Positions 39,675-53,080 of a DNA stretch of 64,000 bases are shown here, piece after piece. The stretch spans positions 239,770 through 303,769 of the forward strand of contig VXAA01006072.1 in assembly GCA_013399115.1 (NCBI GenBank), read 5' to 3'. The notes below the pieces were generated by a model that made no database searches, was not told the DNA's origin, and saw only the letters and a program-made list of their open reading frames with translations. The stretch comes from Anseranas semipalmata. Its lineage: Eukaryota > Chordata > Aves > Anseriformes > Anseranatidae. The number at the start of each line of letters is the position of its first letter. Position 1 is the stretch's first letter. Both the position numbers and the translations under genes were made by a program.

Positions 39675-41510
39675 CTTGTAATGGTGCCTGTTCAAGCCTG
39701 TCACCGGAGTCAGGTCAGGATCAGTCAAGCTTTTCACTGGAAGATTTCCAGCAAAGCTGATGAATCTTCAGAGCAGCCACCTTGAATTACATTTGCATAG
39801 TTCACTGCAGCTCTCAGTTAGTGAGCTCAGCCAGGTCTCCAGCGGATGCCTTGGCCATGCAGGGAGAAGCATCCCCCCTTGCCACGCAGGACTGACAGGC
39901 TGCATTTCAGGAGCACAGCAAGGTGCCGGCGTTCAACGCAATCTGCTGCCGTCCCACCAGGGCTGCTCCTCGACACATGTGCGTTCAAGTCCTGGCTGCA
40001 ATGGGCCTGGACACGTGAATTTTAAACTGCCCTGGGGATGACGGCAAGCTCGACCCTGAGACAGGGAGGGAATTTACTAGTGGAGCTGAAAAAGTGCTGT
40101 GACACGGGAGAGAGAGAAATCAAACAGGGGACACTGACAAGAAGCCCTCAGTGGCTTGCCAAAGGTGCAGCAAGTGTCTCACTGCACCCTGATGGGACAG
40201 CTTGAATAGTTCACGGCTGAGCAGGGGCTCTGTGGTTCTTGCCTGCATTGCTGGGCTCTGTACCTTGCTGAGAGGGGATTAGCCATGATCTCGGGCAAGT
40301 CATGGCACCTCGTCATCACGACCCATTACCTGGCAGCAACAGCTTCCCCCAGTCTTCTCCTGTATGGATGTTGTGACCTACATAGTCCGTTAAACTCCAA
40401 AATCCTCACGTGGAAATGCAGAAAGCCCCTCTAAGACTATTAAATCCAGGCAACACTGGCAGCTGCTCTTTAAACTTGCGTTGCATTTCCCTTATTCCAG
40501 GAGAACCCACTACACGAGCTAACAGGCAGCAAACACTCTCCGACACGCACCTGAGGCCAGCGGGCTGCAGCCTTTCACCACTGCAGAGCAACCCAAACCT
40601 GTCACCACGCTGAGACAGCGCAGCAATGCCTCGTGGCCCACGCTTTGTTACGGCTGCATCTCCTCGATCTGGAGACTCTTTGAGGAGAGCACGGGAACCG
40701 TCAGGTCTGACTGCCCTGGGCACCCATCTCCCACCACTGCCTCACCCCCAGCAGCAGCAGGTACCCTGGAGAATGGGGCTGAGAGTCCCCAGACAGCAAA
40801 TGCGGGTATTCTGCCTCTCCGAAATCTCACCATGAACCCCCTTACTGATAGGCTCCTTTAAAATCAGTAAGCTCTAAGGTTTTACATCCTTCTACATCGT
40901 TCTCATAGTCCCCCTAACAAGACTGCTTGTTAATTCTGTGGATGCACTCACCATCCACGGATATACATACATATATTTTGAGTTTACTGCATTCAAGAAT
41001 TGGTTGACATCTCATAGCAGTCAGTTTAACAGTATTTCCTTGTTTATCAGATTTGACTTCTGTTGCAGTTTAATAAAATTCCTTGGCCCCCTCTTCAGTA
41101 TTCAAAGATAAAAGGAACAGAAGCATCTTCTCTAATTTTTGGAACAATTCCCCATTTTATACAGTATTTGTATTATGCCTTTTTTCCTCAGACAATTAAT
41201 ATTAACCTTTTCAACCTCTCTACACAGGATCTTTCCAGGGTGTGATCTCTGCTGCCCTCTGTCAAATCCCCATCCAATTTTTCCTGAATGGGACTGTCCA
41301 GAATCACCCATGGTGTATCAGACAAGGCTGCATCACTGAGCTATATAGCAGTATTATGATGGTCTTTGTTTTTTTTTTCAATACCTTTGCTTTTTGTATT
41401 TCTGCAAACATCCTTTTTGCTTCTTGACCTCAGCTGCATTAAGAGAAACTTTGAACACTGACAAACCATGACTGCCTCTAATGAGATCTTAAAAACAGGA
41501 AAGCCCAACC

Positions 41511-41523
41511 AAAAAAAAAAAAA
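41511..41523. repeat. Poly-A run
   Basis: Thirteen consecutive A followed by CCCACCACCC. Simple low-complexity sequence. Confidence 0.8.
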
Positions 41524-42689
41524 CCCACCACCCAAGCACCTACAGCACCAATAAATGGCCTGTCAGTTTTCTCCCTCTTTCCCAGCTGACAATTAAAAAT
41601 ATACATTATAAAAGATTTTGATTGCGTCTCAACACAATTCAAATCCATCCTTTTACAGTGAGGTTTGATGAGAGCCAGCAGCCCAGAACCATGCACTCCA
41701 CGTCTACCTTTCGAAAGGGAAATTGCAGATAGTGGTGTTCATAGAAATAGGGTAGGAAGCCAACTTGAATACTCTGAGATTTACTTATGAGGGAGATCAA
41801 AGTTTAAACCCTCTCTGGCACAATGAAAGCCTTAAGAAATGCAGAGAGGACAGCCCAGTATCCAGAAAACCCTCCCTTCAACACTGATCTGATCAAAAGA
41901 GGCCGTTTCCTGTCCCGGCGGCAGAGCTCTCCTGAGCTCACCCACTACTGAAGAAGGTGGAGATACTTTCAGAACTCACACATGGAGACCACATTATCCC
42001 TGCAACAACTCCATGAAGTGCTTTATCACACACATTTTAAACTCTTGATAACACTCACACAGAGATAAGAGAACAGGAACTCAGGCCACAATTTTATAAC
42101 ATTTTACCAATTTCTACTGGTTTATCTCCAGAAAATATCAACATCTACCAAGGCCTTAAACATTAGTAAAGCTGGTGGTATCAGCCATTCTGATTTCAGA
42201 CAGTATTGCAACGAGTAACTCAGAATAATCTCCTCAAAAAGGGAACCCTTGTATCAAAACCAGTCTACCTCCAATACCCCAGATACCAGGTACATGCGTA
42301 TGCAGTGAAAAAACATTCATAGGGCTGATGTGTTAATTTTTACTCAAAACCACCACCATCCACACACCTTTCACACAATGGCTTTCTACAGGCAGGAGAA
42401 CAGCAGACAACGCCCCCTGAACTTCCACCCTTTCAGAGGTTACAGTGCAACTGGGAATCAACTTGTGATGAGTGTTTCAAGCTGTTTTAACAAGCAAGTG
42501 CCATGAAACGCCTGGAAGAAAGCTCCTGGCTGCTACCTCAGGCAGCTTTTACAGACCAGTTCTGGCGCTTGTGGCAGGACCTGAGGTCCAGACAGACTAC
42601 GCAACACGTGAAACAGGGACCTGGAAGAGAGACACTGGTAACAGGGATAATCTAAGCCACTTCATTTAAAAGCACACGTTTGGCCCGGT

Positions 42690-42840
42690 AGTTCCTGATA
42701 CTGCAGAGAGCACGCCCGCGAACAAGAGGGCCCCGGCCACCCAGCTGCCTGCCCGAGCAGGACCAGCACGAGACTGCTGGGGCTGCGCGCGCAGTGCCCG
42801 GTGCATGGCTGAGGCCTGCGCTGCCTCTGGAGCTCTCAGC
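42690..42840. promoter_or_regulatory. Small CpG-rich islet
   Basis: GC-rich stretch including GCTGCGCGCGCAG, with CpG clearly enriched over the flanks. No gene signal was seen. Confidence 0.35.
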
Positions 42841-45800
42841 AGAGACTTGAAAGGAGCTGTTCTGCTCTGCCTCGAGCTGGACCAGGAGTGCTCACACAGA
42901 CTGAGCAATTTTATACAGTTAGTTTTTATTTTTTATTTTTACAAGAACAGACTGCACCCACTGAATCTGACATCATTTGAGTTCAGAGATGTAATAAAAA
43001 AACCCACATCCTTCCCAGAGCTTCTAGACTCAAAATCTCATCAAAAAGAAATGCAGAGTCATAAATTATGCAGCCCTACCCTGCCTATCACATTTAGCTG
43101 CTGTGTGGGGTCTCTTCACCTGGCAGTAGTTTTAAACTATGAGAACTCCTCAGCTCCTTGAAAATTACGAAGACTCCTGCCATGCACTGCTGAGGACAGC
43201 CTGCCTTTGGTTGCTGCAGCCTGTTGAATTCAAACTTCACAGCCAAAGATTTCTATCGGTTCTGCAGCAAATGTTTCTGGTATCTCAACAATTATCTGGC
43301 TCAAAGGGTAGCGGTGCTTTTGTAGCAATATCCAGGCCAGACCATCCCCATGGGAGAGGAAAACAGCCTTCACTGAAGAACGTCCTCTGAAGCACACTGG
43401 CCCTGGGAGAAGAGCAGGAGAATACTGGTGCTGGGTGGCTGCCTGTCCTGACACGGTCAGCAGAGCTGGGGCCACAGTGCTACCTGGGCTCATATGCTAA
43501 CAAAACAACTTCACATTTTTCATCGTAGTCAGAGCATGGCATAGCACACGATGAAAGAATTTCAGCACTACCAGTGTGCTGATTTTAGCAGAGAAGGGAA
43601 CTAGGGAGATGGGATTCCTACAGACAAAAATAGACAGTTTAAAAGTTACAGCAAAGACAGACTGCTGGAACATGGAATCTTCTTCAGCAGCATCCAGCCA
43701 AGCAGCAAGAACCAAAAGGAAATAACCTATAAATAATACAGAGCAAATCTGCTCTGATCCACTAACCTACTTTAGGACAGGTTTACAGCGAAGAATAAAA
43801 AGAATTTAAGCTTGATTGTGGTGATTTAGAAAGCATGCAGCGCTGATGTATGTTTCTTGCCCTAGTTTCTCACCTGGAATTAAAACAGATAACTGACTCA
43901 ATGTGCAGGAAAACACAGTCTGTCTGTTTGTTGNGCATTGCAACTGTCAGCTGTATACATCACACAGGGAGGCATGTGCTTCACTGTGTGGCTCAGAAGC
44001 ACCTTTGGGGCAGATGAGATCCTGGATGCTGTGACCAAAGCACAGTGGGATTAGAGCATCTCCACGAGCACTGAAACAGCCTCATGGGAAAGGAAAGCAA
44101 ACAGAAATATGTCAGCATTTATCAACACGTAAGAGCTGCCCTGGGATATGCAGCACATGTAATACTCATGTACTAACAAGACATAACATCAAATAGAATA
44201 TGGGTTATTAATTTCCATTATGGAATAACTAATGTTTCTTTATAGCAATTTGACAGGCAGGGTGGGTGGAAGGAAGCAAGCTCATCTTTCCAACAGGGTA
44301 CAAGACCTTACTCAGGCATTGCTAAAGCCTTGTTTTCACTATAAGGAAATTCCTTAGGATTGCCAGCTGAAGGTAGGGTGTCCTCCTAAGACTACAATGT
44401 TTTTGCCAAAATGTCCTTTTGTGACAACATGACTGTCAGTAAGCCTATGAAAACAGCCCTGATTTTACTTAAATAAGCCTGAGTAATAATTGTCTATGTG
44501 CTTTGACTGAATACAGAAAAGTGATGACCTGTAACTCTTTGCAGGTGTTGCTGGATACCTCAGTCAAGAAACTCATGGCATGGGATGCCCTCAGTCTCAT
44601 ATTACAAAGTCCTGCCCTCCCAGACCTGGAAACTTTCAAATGAGGTGCAAGGCATCATTTAGTCACTAGATAAAAAGTTCTTCAAATAATGCCATATCTG
44701 CTTTGCAGAAGAAATACACACTAGTCTCTGTCAAAACCTGCCAGTGAGCCAGAAGAATGCGGTGACTTTGCTGTTTTAGATCACTATTACATTGAGGTAC
44801 AGTGCGGGCATGAGCAGGCAGCAGACGCAGCCCTTCTCTGGTCACCCAAGTGCCGCCTTCCCATGGCACAGCACGGGCACGGAGGTGGAGGACACCACCT
44901 CCCCTCAGGGCAGCGGTGGGGATGAGCGGCAGGACCGAGCCTTGATCCAGTGTTTGAAGCGTTCAGCCGTGTGCTCCCTAGGCCTCCATCGACTCAGAGC
45001 TCTCCCTGTTTCAGAGTACCAGCAGGTACTGCACCAGCTCATCCACACTGCCAAGTGCCACTGGCCCAGGGCCTTCTACTCCTCTCCCCCCCACCCCCCT
45101 TTCTTTTTTCTATTCATCAGCAACATCTTCATTTTAAGCACATTCTGCCAAAGCAGACTGAACCTTAAATAACCTCATACTTCATCATTTCTTTTCTTTT
45201 AGCAGCTAACTGTCTTTGATACAAGCAGAGGCAGCCAGCTCTGCTCCATCTGAGAAGGAGAGCCATTTGCTGTGTTTTAAGTGCATTTTAATAATGCATC
45301 TTGCATGTGAGGAATGGCTATTTGAAGCACAGCCTAAAAGCTTGACTGCACAGCCAGTCCAAAAGGAAATTTCAGGATAAGCAGCACTTGCGTGAATTTT
45401 AAAAACTATTAATTACTGTTACTTTCCTGAATATGTTCATGATTATTTTTCAAAACATTGTTTCAGCTTAATGAACAAACAATTCCTTTTGTTTGTTGAC
45501 ATGGTGCAAGTTCTAGACAATCAAATCAATAGCCTCTGTTTTCTAATTTATTATGTCAGAATCCTCAAACCTGATGTACCTTCTTAGCTTCCTTCGCTTC
45601 AGATTTCTTGTATATTTGCATTTCCTTTAAACCTAGAGGAGATTTTCTGAAGAGCAAAGCTACCTGAGAGGCATGGAAAAGTCCTGCCTAAGCCTTGCTA
45701 ATGGTGGGATTGCAGCTTGTGCATGGCACAGGCTCTCAGGAATGCAGAACAGAAGTCTCCTTTTGCATTGTGAGCTTGGGGAGTTGCGAGCAGCACAATC

Positions 45801-46305
45801 CCCCTACTCCCCGTTTTCACAGCTTGCTCTCAGGAGGTCCAGGATCTACCTACAGGGGAAGAATTTTATGAGAAAATGGACAAGTTTAGATGCAGACTTA
45901 AACCCCAACAGCATCCAAATGAACGCATATGTCCTCCATCTCTCCTTAAACAAAACCTTTCTGCATTGTTCTCTTCCAATGCTTTCTCTGGAGTGGTCTC
46001 TGGACCATACCGTCTCACCGTGAGATGGGTGAAACACCACAGATGCAGAAAAGCTTGGCTGTTATGTTTCTAAGAAAAGAAAAAAAGAAGTCCTTAAACT
46101 AGTTTGCCACAAGTATTTTTGGAGCTAAGATCTGAGTCCAGATGCCAATTAAAAATATCTTTGTGCAATAAGATGACATTTGGAACAGCTGTGAGAAAGC
46201 TTCTGTTTCAGTTCCTATGAGAAGAGGATACCACAGCTGCCACAACCTACACGGTTTGCTTCAGTTCAAGCTAAATCTGCTTGACTACAGATTTGCTATA
46301 GTTTA

Positions 46306-46590
46306 TCAGGGAATGTAGCGATAAGACAAGGAGTAATGGTTTTAAACTAAAAGAAGGTAGTTTTAGATTAGATATTAGGAAGAAATTCTTCCTAATGAGG
46401 GTGGTGAGGCACTGGAAGAGGTTGCCCAGAAAGGCTATGGATGCCCCATCCCTGGAGGTGTTCAAGGCCAGGTTGGATGTAGCTTTGAGCAACCTGGCCT
46501 GGTGGGAGGGGCCCCTGCCTATGGCAGCAGGGTTGGAATTAGATGATCTCTAAGGTCCCTTCCAAACCAAACCATTCCGTGATTCTATGA
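46306..46590 (+). mobile_element. CR1 LINE 3' end fragment
   Basis: About 285 bp match the avian CR1 3' region: TTAGATTAGATATTAGGAAG, then GGTGGTGAGGCACTGGAAGA, then a GTTGCCCAGA block, then GGTGTTCAAGGCCAGGTTGG, ending CCATTCCGTGATTCTATGA. CR1 is a non-LTR retrotransposon whose copies are usually 5'-truncated, as here. It has no poly-A tail, as expected for CR1. It is inserted antisense to CAMTA1. The left boundary is approximate. Confidence 0.93.
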
Positions 46591-49500
46591 TCTAGTTTCT
46601 GTCTGCTTATGGAAAACATCAGCCACCAATAAAGGACATGTCCAGATTCCAGGAAGAAACTGACTGAAAAAGCTTATATCAAAGGCTAACAGATCACCTC
46701 ATTAAGACCATATGGATCATTAGAGGGTGGTGTAAGAGAAAACAGCGTCATTGAAGTAGGAGATCTCATGCATGGTTTGCACAAAGGAGACAGAAGCTGG
46801 CCAAAAGTGCTGTTTCTACCTGAGAAATTTAGCATGCCCCAGCAGCACAGGCACGTGGGGGGCAGAGGGCTGCAACTACACAAAGCACAGAGAAAAGAGA
46901 CGGAGCAGGTCCACTTCTTGCCATGCTTTACACATGAAACTGTGACATTGCAGTCCTCCCATGCCTGCCGAGTCAGGGAAAGCTTTGGCTAAAAATACTT
47001 GCTTCTTCAGGCCAAGGCAGAGAAGCAGAAGAACACTACGCAAATTTTCAACATTTTATTTCTGAGGAAGGAAAGAAATTCCTGCAAGACAGATCTCACA
47101 ACACCACAGACCTCTCTGCTGAACTGCAGAGGAGAGACCCCTGCAGAGGATGGGGCCACACCAGCATCAGCCGCAGCACCACCACCCCATCTTGGAGCCA
47201 GAATCTCATTCAAGAACCCAGCAGCTCCTTGCCACTGACTTGCAAACAGTGCACAGCGCATAAGAAAAACATACACCATATCACCCCAAAGGCTCCAATT
47301 TGCATCGGAAAGATCAGCCCAGTTTTGCTATCGGGTATTTCTTGAACTAAAGAGAATCTGAAAGTCTCACGTTCTAACCTTACTTACGCTCCATATGGGA
47401 AGATATCCCAACTTGTAACAAAATATTCACTCATGTAATCAAGCATTATATTGCATTATTATAATTTTTTATTCTCAACACAAGGGAGCAGATTAGCTAA
47501 TTTCATATGCATGTGTTTCCATTTTCACAGTCTTTTAACAAAGTTTAAAGAGACAATACTGTTTGGGTTACTGGATGCCTCTGAATGCTAACAGGGCATT
47601 ATCCTTGCAGCAGCAATGCATCTCAGCTCACCGGGGTTAAACGCTGAACCTATCTAGGTATGTCTGGAGTTTCCCATTTGCAGCAAATCTCAGCTCAACT
47701 CTCAGATCTTAACTCCTCCAACAAGCTGCAGAATAACCCACAGACTCAGTGAAGATGCAAAAGAGTTGTTGTGCCACGACCACACTTGCCTATCCCTAAA
47801 AGCAATCCTGCTTTACAAGTGTAGGCTTACAGGCATCTGATGAGCACAGCACGGGGAAGCCATAGCTTCCTTCACCAAGGTTACTGCTACCAAGCATTTA
47901 TGCAGTTTTGCAAGACTAAGACTACTACTTTTTGCCTACATGGCACAGAAATTTGTACATTCATACAGGTAGCAATTGTGCACAAAATCTAGTGCTTCTT
48001 GAACAGATTTCTACTGTCCTTTAACGCTTACATTCCTCTTGTCACCTACTGTGTGCTAGTTTTGGGGTATGTCACTTTACTTTGTCACTCGTATTTGAGA
48101 GACATTTTAAGTTTCTGTCTCTATTGCTGCTGAATTTGCCTTTCTGCTTTCAGCTAACTGCGTTTCTCCAAATAACTAGCTGTGGTACAGGTACAAGCAG
48201 CATACATCACAGACCTATAGATGGCATATGAAGCTCAAATGACATCCTGGACTAGACCTGCAATACCATCAGGTAACAGCCCAACGTAGGGAGACTATGT
48301 TTTCCTCCTGAAACAGCCCATGGCCATGTGCAGACACAGCTAGCAAACACATTAAGCCTCTGGATTTTTCTTCAAAGTTAAGAAGAAAGCCATGCATGTT
48401 TTTTGGTAAGAAGAGTTAATTTCCAGTCTGAGCATGTGGGAGTATGTCCCTAGGGAATGGGGTAATGAAGCCCTAGTGTTAGTTGCAAAACAAATAGATA
48501 AATCAATGTTTCAATTTGCTCCATGTGAGCAAATGGGCCACAGTTGCTTAGCAATTCAAGGAACATTACTGCAGGCTCCTCACACACAGCTAGAAATGCT
48601 ACCCAAGTTGCTGGCTTTTTTTACCACCTTAGAATTAAAATAAAACTTACCTTCTGGTGACAGCAGCAACCCAAGGGCCAAAGGAAGATGTTGTTTCCAT
48701 GCTAAATTCCCCCAAATCCCATTCAGTCACATCATCAGTTCACAGCTGAACAAAGCAGCAAACAGCTTCTTAGAGGTATTTTCCAATACTGCCTGTATGA
48801 GAACTAGATATTGCAGTTAAAGAAATGCCACGTTTCTGTGGCTTGTAGGAAAAGTCCCACATCTCAGCTTCAATACAAAGACTCCAAGACCACACACTGG
48901 ACAAAAGGGCATTACATTCACCAAGTCTCCCCTCCAACCCTGTCTGTGTACTAGACAAGGTCAGGGTTTATATAGGACTCCCACAGCTGTGCTCTATATT
49001 AGAGCAATTAGAGCTCTTGAATGCTCTAAATCCATTCAGGTGTGGAGATGTCTGTAAAACTGAGGGCTGAGAGTAGCTCCAGGTCTCTTCTCTGATAAGC
49101 AGACCTCAGCTGAAGGTGAGATCTGCCTGGTAGTTTTGGCTTAGGATGTGGTAATTTTGGACAAACTTATGACTACTTTATACTGAGGTTAGAAAAGGGA
49201 AAAAAATAAAATCACCGACAGGGTTTGTTACTTGTAATGCTTGTGGTCCCACCTGCAACGTGTTGCTAACCTGCCCTGTACCATACTGAGAAATGGAGCA
49301 TGTCTGCAGTATAAAGATCAAGCAATCACAGAAATACAAACATAACCTGAGAACAGCTCAGCTACCATACAGTCAGCGCTAGTCTCCAGCTACTGTCTGC
49401 ACTGAGACCTGTCTCTCTGATTCCTCCTTGGAGCTGTCCTCTTTGTTTAGGTGTCAGAAAAGCAGTCTTGCTCTTGGACCAGTCTCACATTCAGTTCCTC

Positions 49501-50151
49501 TGCAGCTTGTGCTACAGGTAATTTACTGTGTCCTTTGTTTTTTATTGGCTGCACCACACCAAGGTTTGTTGGCCCTGCATAAGCCACGAGCCCATCTGAT
49601 CTCACAGCCACCTGCTCAGGGGTCAGGTCATCCTTTCTCCCTGCAAGAGGCTCCAGCATTATTTGAAGGGAGCTGTATCCTTCTCCCATCTGCCCTCTCC
49701 AAGCAGAAAACATCACACTGTTTCAGCTTTCCTGGCTTAGAAGACCCTGTGGTAACCCCAAGACTTGGCTTGGTGGGCATGGATCAGCAGGAGGGGCGAT
49801 CAACTCCCAGAAATGCCCTGTTCATTGGGAAACTGGTTGGGCACCTCCACTTCTGGCTGCTCTAAGCTGGTTGAGAGCAGCACAGGGCACTAGTGAGACC
49901 AGGCAGCACCGTCAGCAGCAGGCTGCAGCCCAGCAGAGCGTAGGCTTGGCGGACGCGTTTAGGGAAGGAGAGCAGGAGCAGGACAGGAAATCAAATCGAC
50001 ACCATCAAGGCAGGGTGGCCAGCGGAAAGGACAGGCTCCTTCCTTAGAGCTTTTGTGGAACTCACTGCAGAGTCCCCTCGATTCCACCAGCCGGTGTGCT
50101 GTCAGCTGGTCCGTGAGCAAAAGGCTTTTCTCACCGTGCCCCGCGGCGCCC

Positions 50152-50343
50152 GATCTGTACGGCACGACCCGATCTGTATGGCACAACCCGATCGCTGATC
50201 TGTATGGCACAACCTGATTGCTGATCTGTACGGCACAACCCGATCTCTGATCTGTACGGCACAACCTGATCTGTACAGCACGACCCGAACTGTACAGCAC
50301 GACCCGAACTGTACGGCATGACCCGATCTGTACGGCACGACCC
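50152..50343. repeat. Minisatellite, 19-bp units with 26-bp variants
   Basis: Nine tandem units fill exactly 192 bp: six of 19 bp (GATCTGTACGGCACGACCC and close variants) and three consecutive units (2-4) of 26 bp. The longer units carry an extra 7-bp GATCGCT, GATTGCT or GATCTCT. Substitutions are mostly C/T or G/A at CpG sites. A partial tenth unit (GATCCATAC) follows. Because 19 is not a multiple of three, consecutive 19-bp units rotate the reading phase, and all three minus-strand frames stay open with a shared peptide pattern (VVPYRSGRAVQIGSCRTD). That is a property of the repeat, not evidence of a protein. Confidence 0.93.
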
Positions 50344-51304
50344 GATCCATACAACACCTTTACGTCCCCCGTCAGCACAGGCAGCCCGTGTACCTGCGAG
50401 CAGGCCTCTGCCGGGAGGTGTAAGACAGGGGCTCCACAGCAACCCTGCGGCAGAGAGACAGCAAAGTCATCGCTGAACTACGCGGTAAAGGTATCAAAGC
50501 TGCACTGGCCACCCTAGAGAAACTTTCTCCACATCAGAGCAAGCTACTGGCATGGGAAAGACGAATGGGGAGCCTGCACCTCCGCAGTGCATCAGCATTT
50601 GCTCGGAGCTCTCCAGGACTGTTCACTGGCACCAGCCTGGCGTGCCAGAGCCCAGCTTTCAGACATCCGTCCCTGCTGGTTCTCCAAGTTCAGCTGAGTG
50701 GAAGAAGGGTCCTCCCTTCTGGCCTTGCAGGATGCCGCAAAGGTATCCACAGCTCATCCCGAGAATACTCAAAACCAGAAGGGCTCTAACTCACTCTAAA
50801 GCCAAATGTCCCTTCATTCAAATCAATGAAGCCGAATTTTAGCTATGCACTCCTGTTTTTTCCTGATTAGAGGAGCCTGTGCTAAATGCTTCTGAAAGCT
50901 CTTTTGGCCCCAGGTAATTGCTTGCATAATATCCTTTCTGGGAAATTGGTTTTGGGGGGTGGGGGACTTGGTGCAGACAAATTCCGTGTACTTTGCTGCC
51001 AGGTCTACAACAAAGAAATGCTCCATTGTTCAAGAATACTGTAATCTCTCTCTCAATCAAATCCAAAATCACGAAAAAACATTCCCCCTTAATTCAGTTT
51101 AAACACTGAGCTGTTCCCCAGGTAATTAATAATGTTTGCAAATATGCCTCCTTTGAAGGAATATTATCATAGTTTAGGTGACAAGCTCAGAGTCGTATTC
51201 CTCTTTATAATTCCTAACATCTACTCAGGCAGCATTAATTAGATTCAAAGCAATTACACGGGAGTCATGTTGGCCACTTTACATCAAGTTCTAGAGAATT
51301 CTGC

Positions 51305-51560
51305 TCTGCACCGCTGTGCGTCACAGCGCCGGCTCCCAGCCTCTCCCCCCGCTGCTGCCTGGTGGAAGCCCGAGTCCGCAGAGGCTAGTCCCGGCGGCAG
51401 GGCACCCAGCAGTTCCTGCCCCGGCCAGGGGATGTGGCACGGAGCAGCTGTGAGCCTCAGATCTTGCACCAGGTCTCTGTACCAAATCCCACACCGCATC
51501 TCCTCCCCTAGCCCCCTCTGCTCGCCCACCAGGGCTGAAGCACTGAGGTGTCAGCTGTGC
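51305..51560. promoter_or_regulatory. GC-rich, CpG-containing islet
   Basis: GC-rich stretch with moderately enriched CpG (for example GCGTCACAGCGCCGG near its start). Overlapping open frames run on both strands. No domain was recognised. Confidence 0.3.
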
Positions 51561-52924
51561 CGGTTCCACGCTGTACAAACAAAACCAAAATCATCACCTT
51601 TTCCCTCTTTGAAACAGGTCTGCATTTGCTAGGCTGGAAGGAGCCAGTATGCACCAAGCACAGGAATTTCCTAGAACACCAGCGAGCTGGAGCACGGACC
51701 CCACAGAAGAGCATCCTGTTGTCTGTCAGTAACGTTCGCTCCTGCATGGAGGGCCTCTTCGCTGCTCGTTCCAGCCTGGCAGGGAGAGGGTGCAGAAGCA
51801 AAGGAGCCAAATTTATTCTGTCTGTAGATTGATGTCTATAGTGTATTTATTATTATTACAAGAGGAAGAACTGCAAGACGGAGACTTGTAATTTGAGGAG
51901 ATAAACAGGCATTCCCTCTGCCTGTGCAGCATGCCTTGCACCTGCCCTAGGATTTATGAGTTGCAGCACCAAAAAAGGATGTGTATCATGTCATTTTATA
52001 CTCGGGGACAAAGTGACCTGCATTTGTGTGAGCTCCCTCAGTCTGGAAAGCCACAAAGCATTTTTGGACATTCTAGGAACAGAGAAGCCAGACCTGGCAA
52101 AGGATGAAAAAAAATGGATGTCTGTCTATATACACTGCTGACCCATTTCTCTGGGCTCAAAGGAGAAAGTTCCTCGGTTATTTTGCTGAAGTACAGACAC
52201 ATGCACACAGCCAAGCAAAATAAAGCCAACACAAGGGCCTGATGGAAGCATGCCTGGGAAATGTCTGGAGCAGGGGCTGCTGAGAAGTATGTAACACTGG
52301 AAGAACAGCAGTGTGATGCTCCATTCACTTATTTCATAATCATGAAAAATATCCAACATATAATCCAATAGAATCTGAGGATCCTGGCTGGTACCAGGAA
52401 CAGGCAGCCAAGCCTTGTCATATAAACTGTGCTGTATCTTTGGCTGATTGAACATGTTTTGTTTTGTTTTGTTGTGTTTCAGCAAAGAATAAGCTTTAAA
52501 TTAAATTCCACTCTTTGTAACCAAGATGCACTGTTTCATGCAGGTATATTTGCTCTTTTCTCACTGAAGACTATCAAACAAAAGGGATGATTTTAATAGC
52601 AAATCTTACATCTAGTGTCCACTTTCTCACAGAACTGCTGGGCAAGGAGCGCTGCCAGACCTGGCAAGGCTGCCCAAACCCTGAATGCTTTCCAGGAAAG
52701 GGCCATGAATAACCCAACACGGGACTTTCGTGGCTGGAATGGGGACAAGGGGTGGGAGGAAGGCAGTGAGTGTCCGAGGGCCAGCCCTGGGGCCTCAGGC
52801 AACAGGGCTGCAGACTTGAGGTCAAAGGAGCCAACACCCAGCCTGGGGCGTAAACTTGGTGCGTCCTCAGAAGGGGCCTCCGAAGAGCAGAAAAACCATT
52901 GAGGGGAGGAGGGAGAGCAGAGGC

Positions 52925-53080
52925 TGGGACCAGGGGTGCCAGGGGCCGACCGCAGCCGGGGCAGGGCAGCGCGGCCCCGGAGCCTGCGGGAGGGAGGCAA
53001 TGCGCTGGCCAGGGTAAGCCAGCGCCTGCTGCAAAGTGACCGCGACATGGGGACCCGGCAGCCGTGGCAGGTTCAGTGCG
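52925..53080. promoter_or_regulatory. Small CpG-rich islet
   Basis: Contains CCGACCGCAGCCGGGGCAGG and GCGCGGCCCCGGAGCC. A plus-strand open frame runs from here into AT-rich sequence to 53622 without a recognisable domain. Confidence 0.35.

Noticed and set aside
49959..50442. Repetitive open frames in all three minus frames
   Set aside because: Produced by the 19-bp tandem repeat rotating through the frames, not by coding constraint.
51620..51680. Minus-strand AYWLLP-like peptide resembling the CYWLLQ end of the missing CG-1 exon
   Set aside because: The surrounding residues do not match CG-1, a stop codon follows within three codons, and there is no donor site at the right place.
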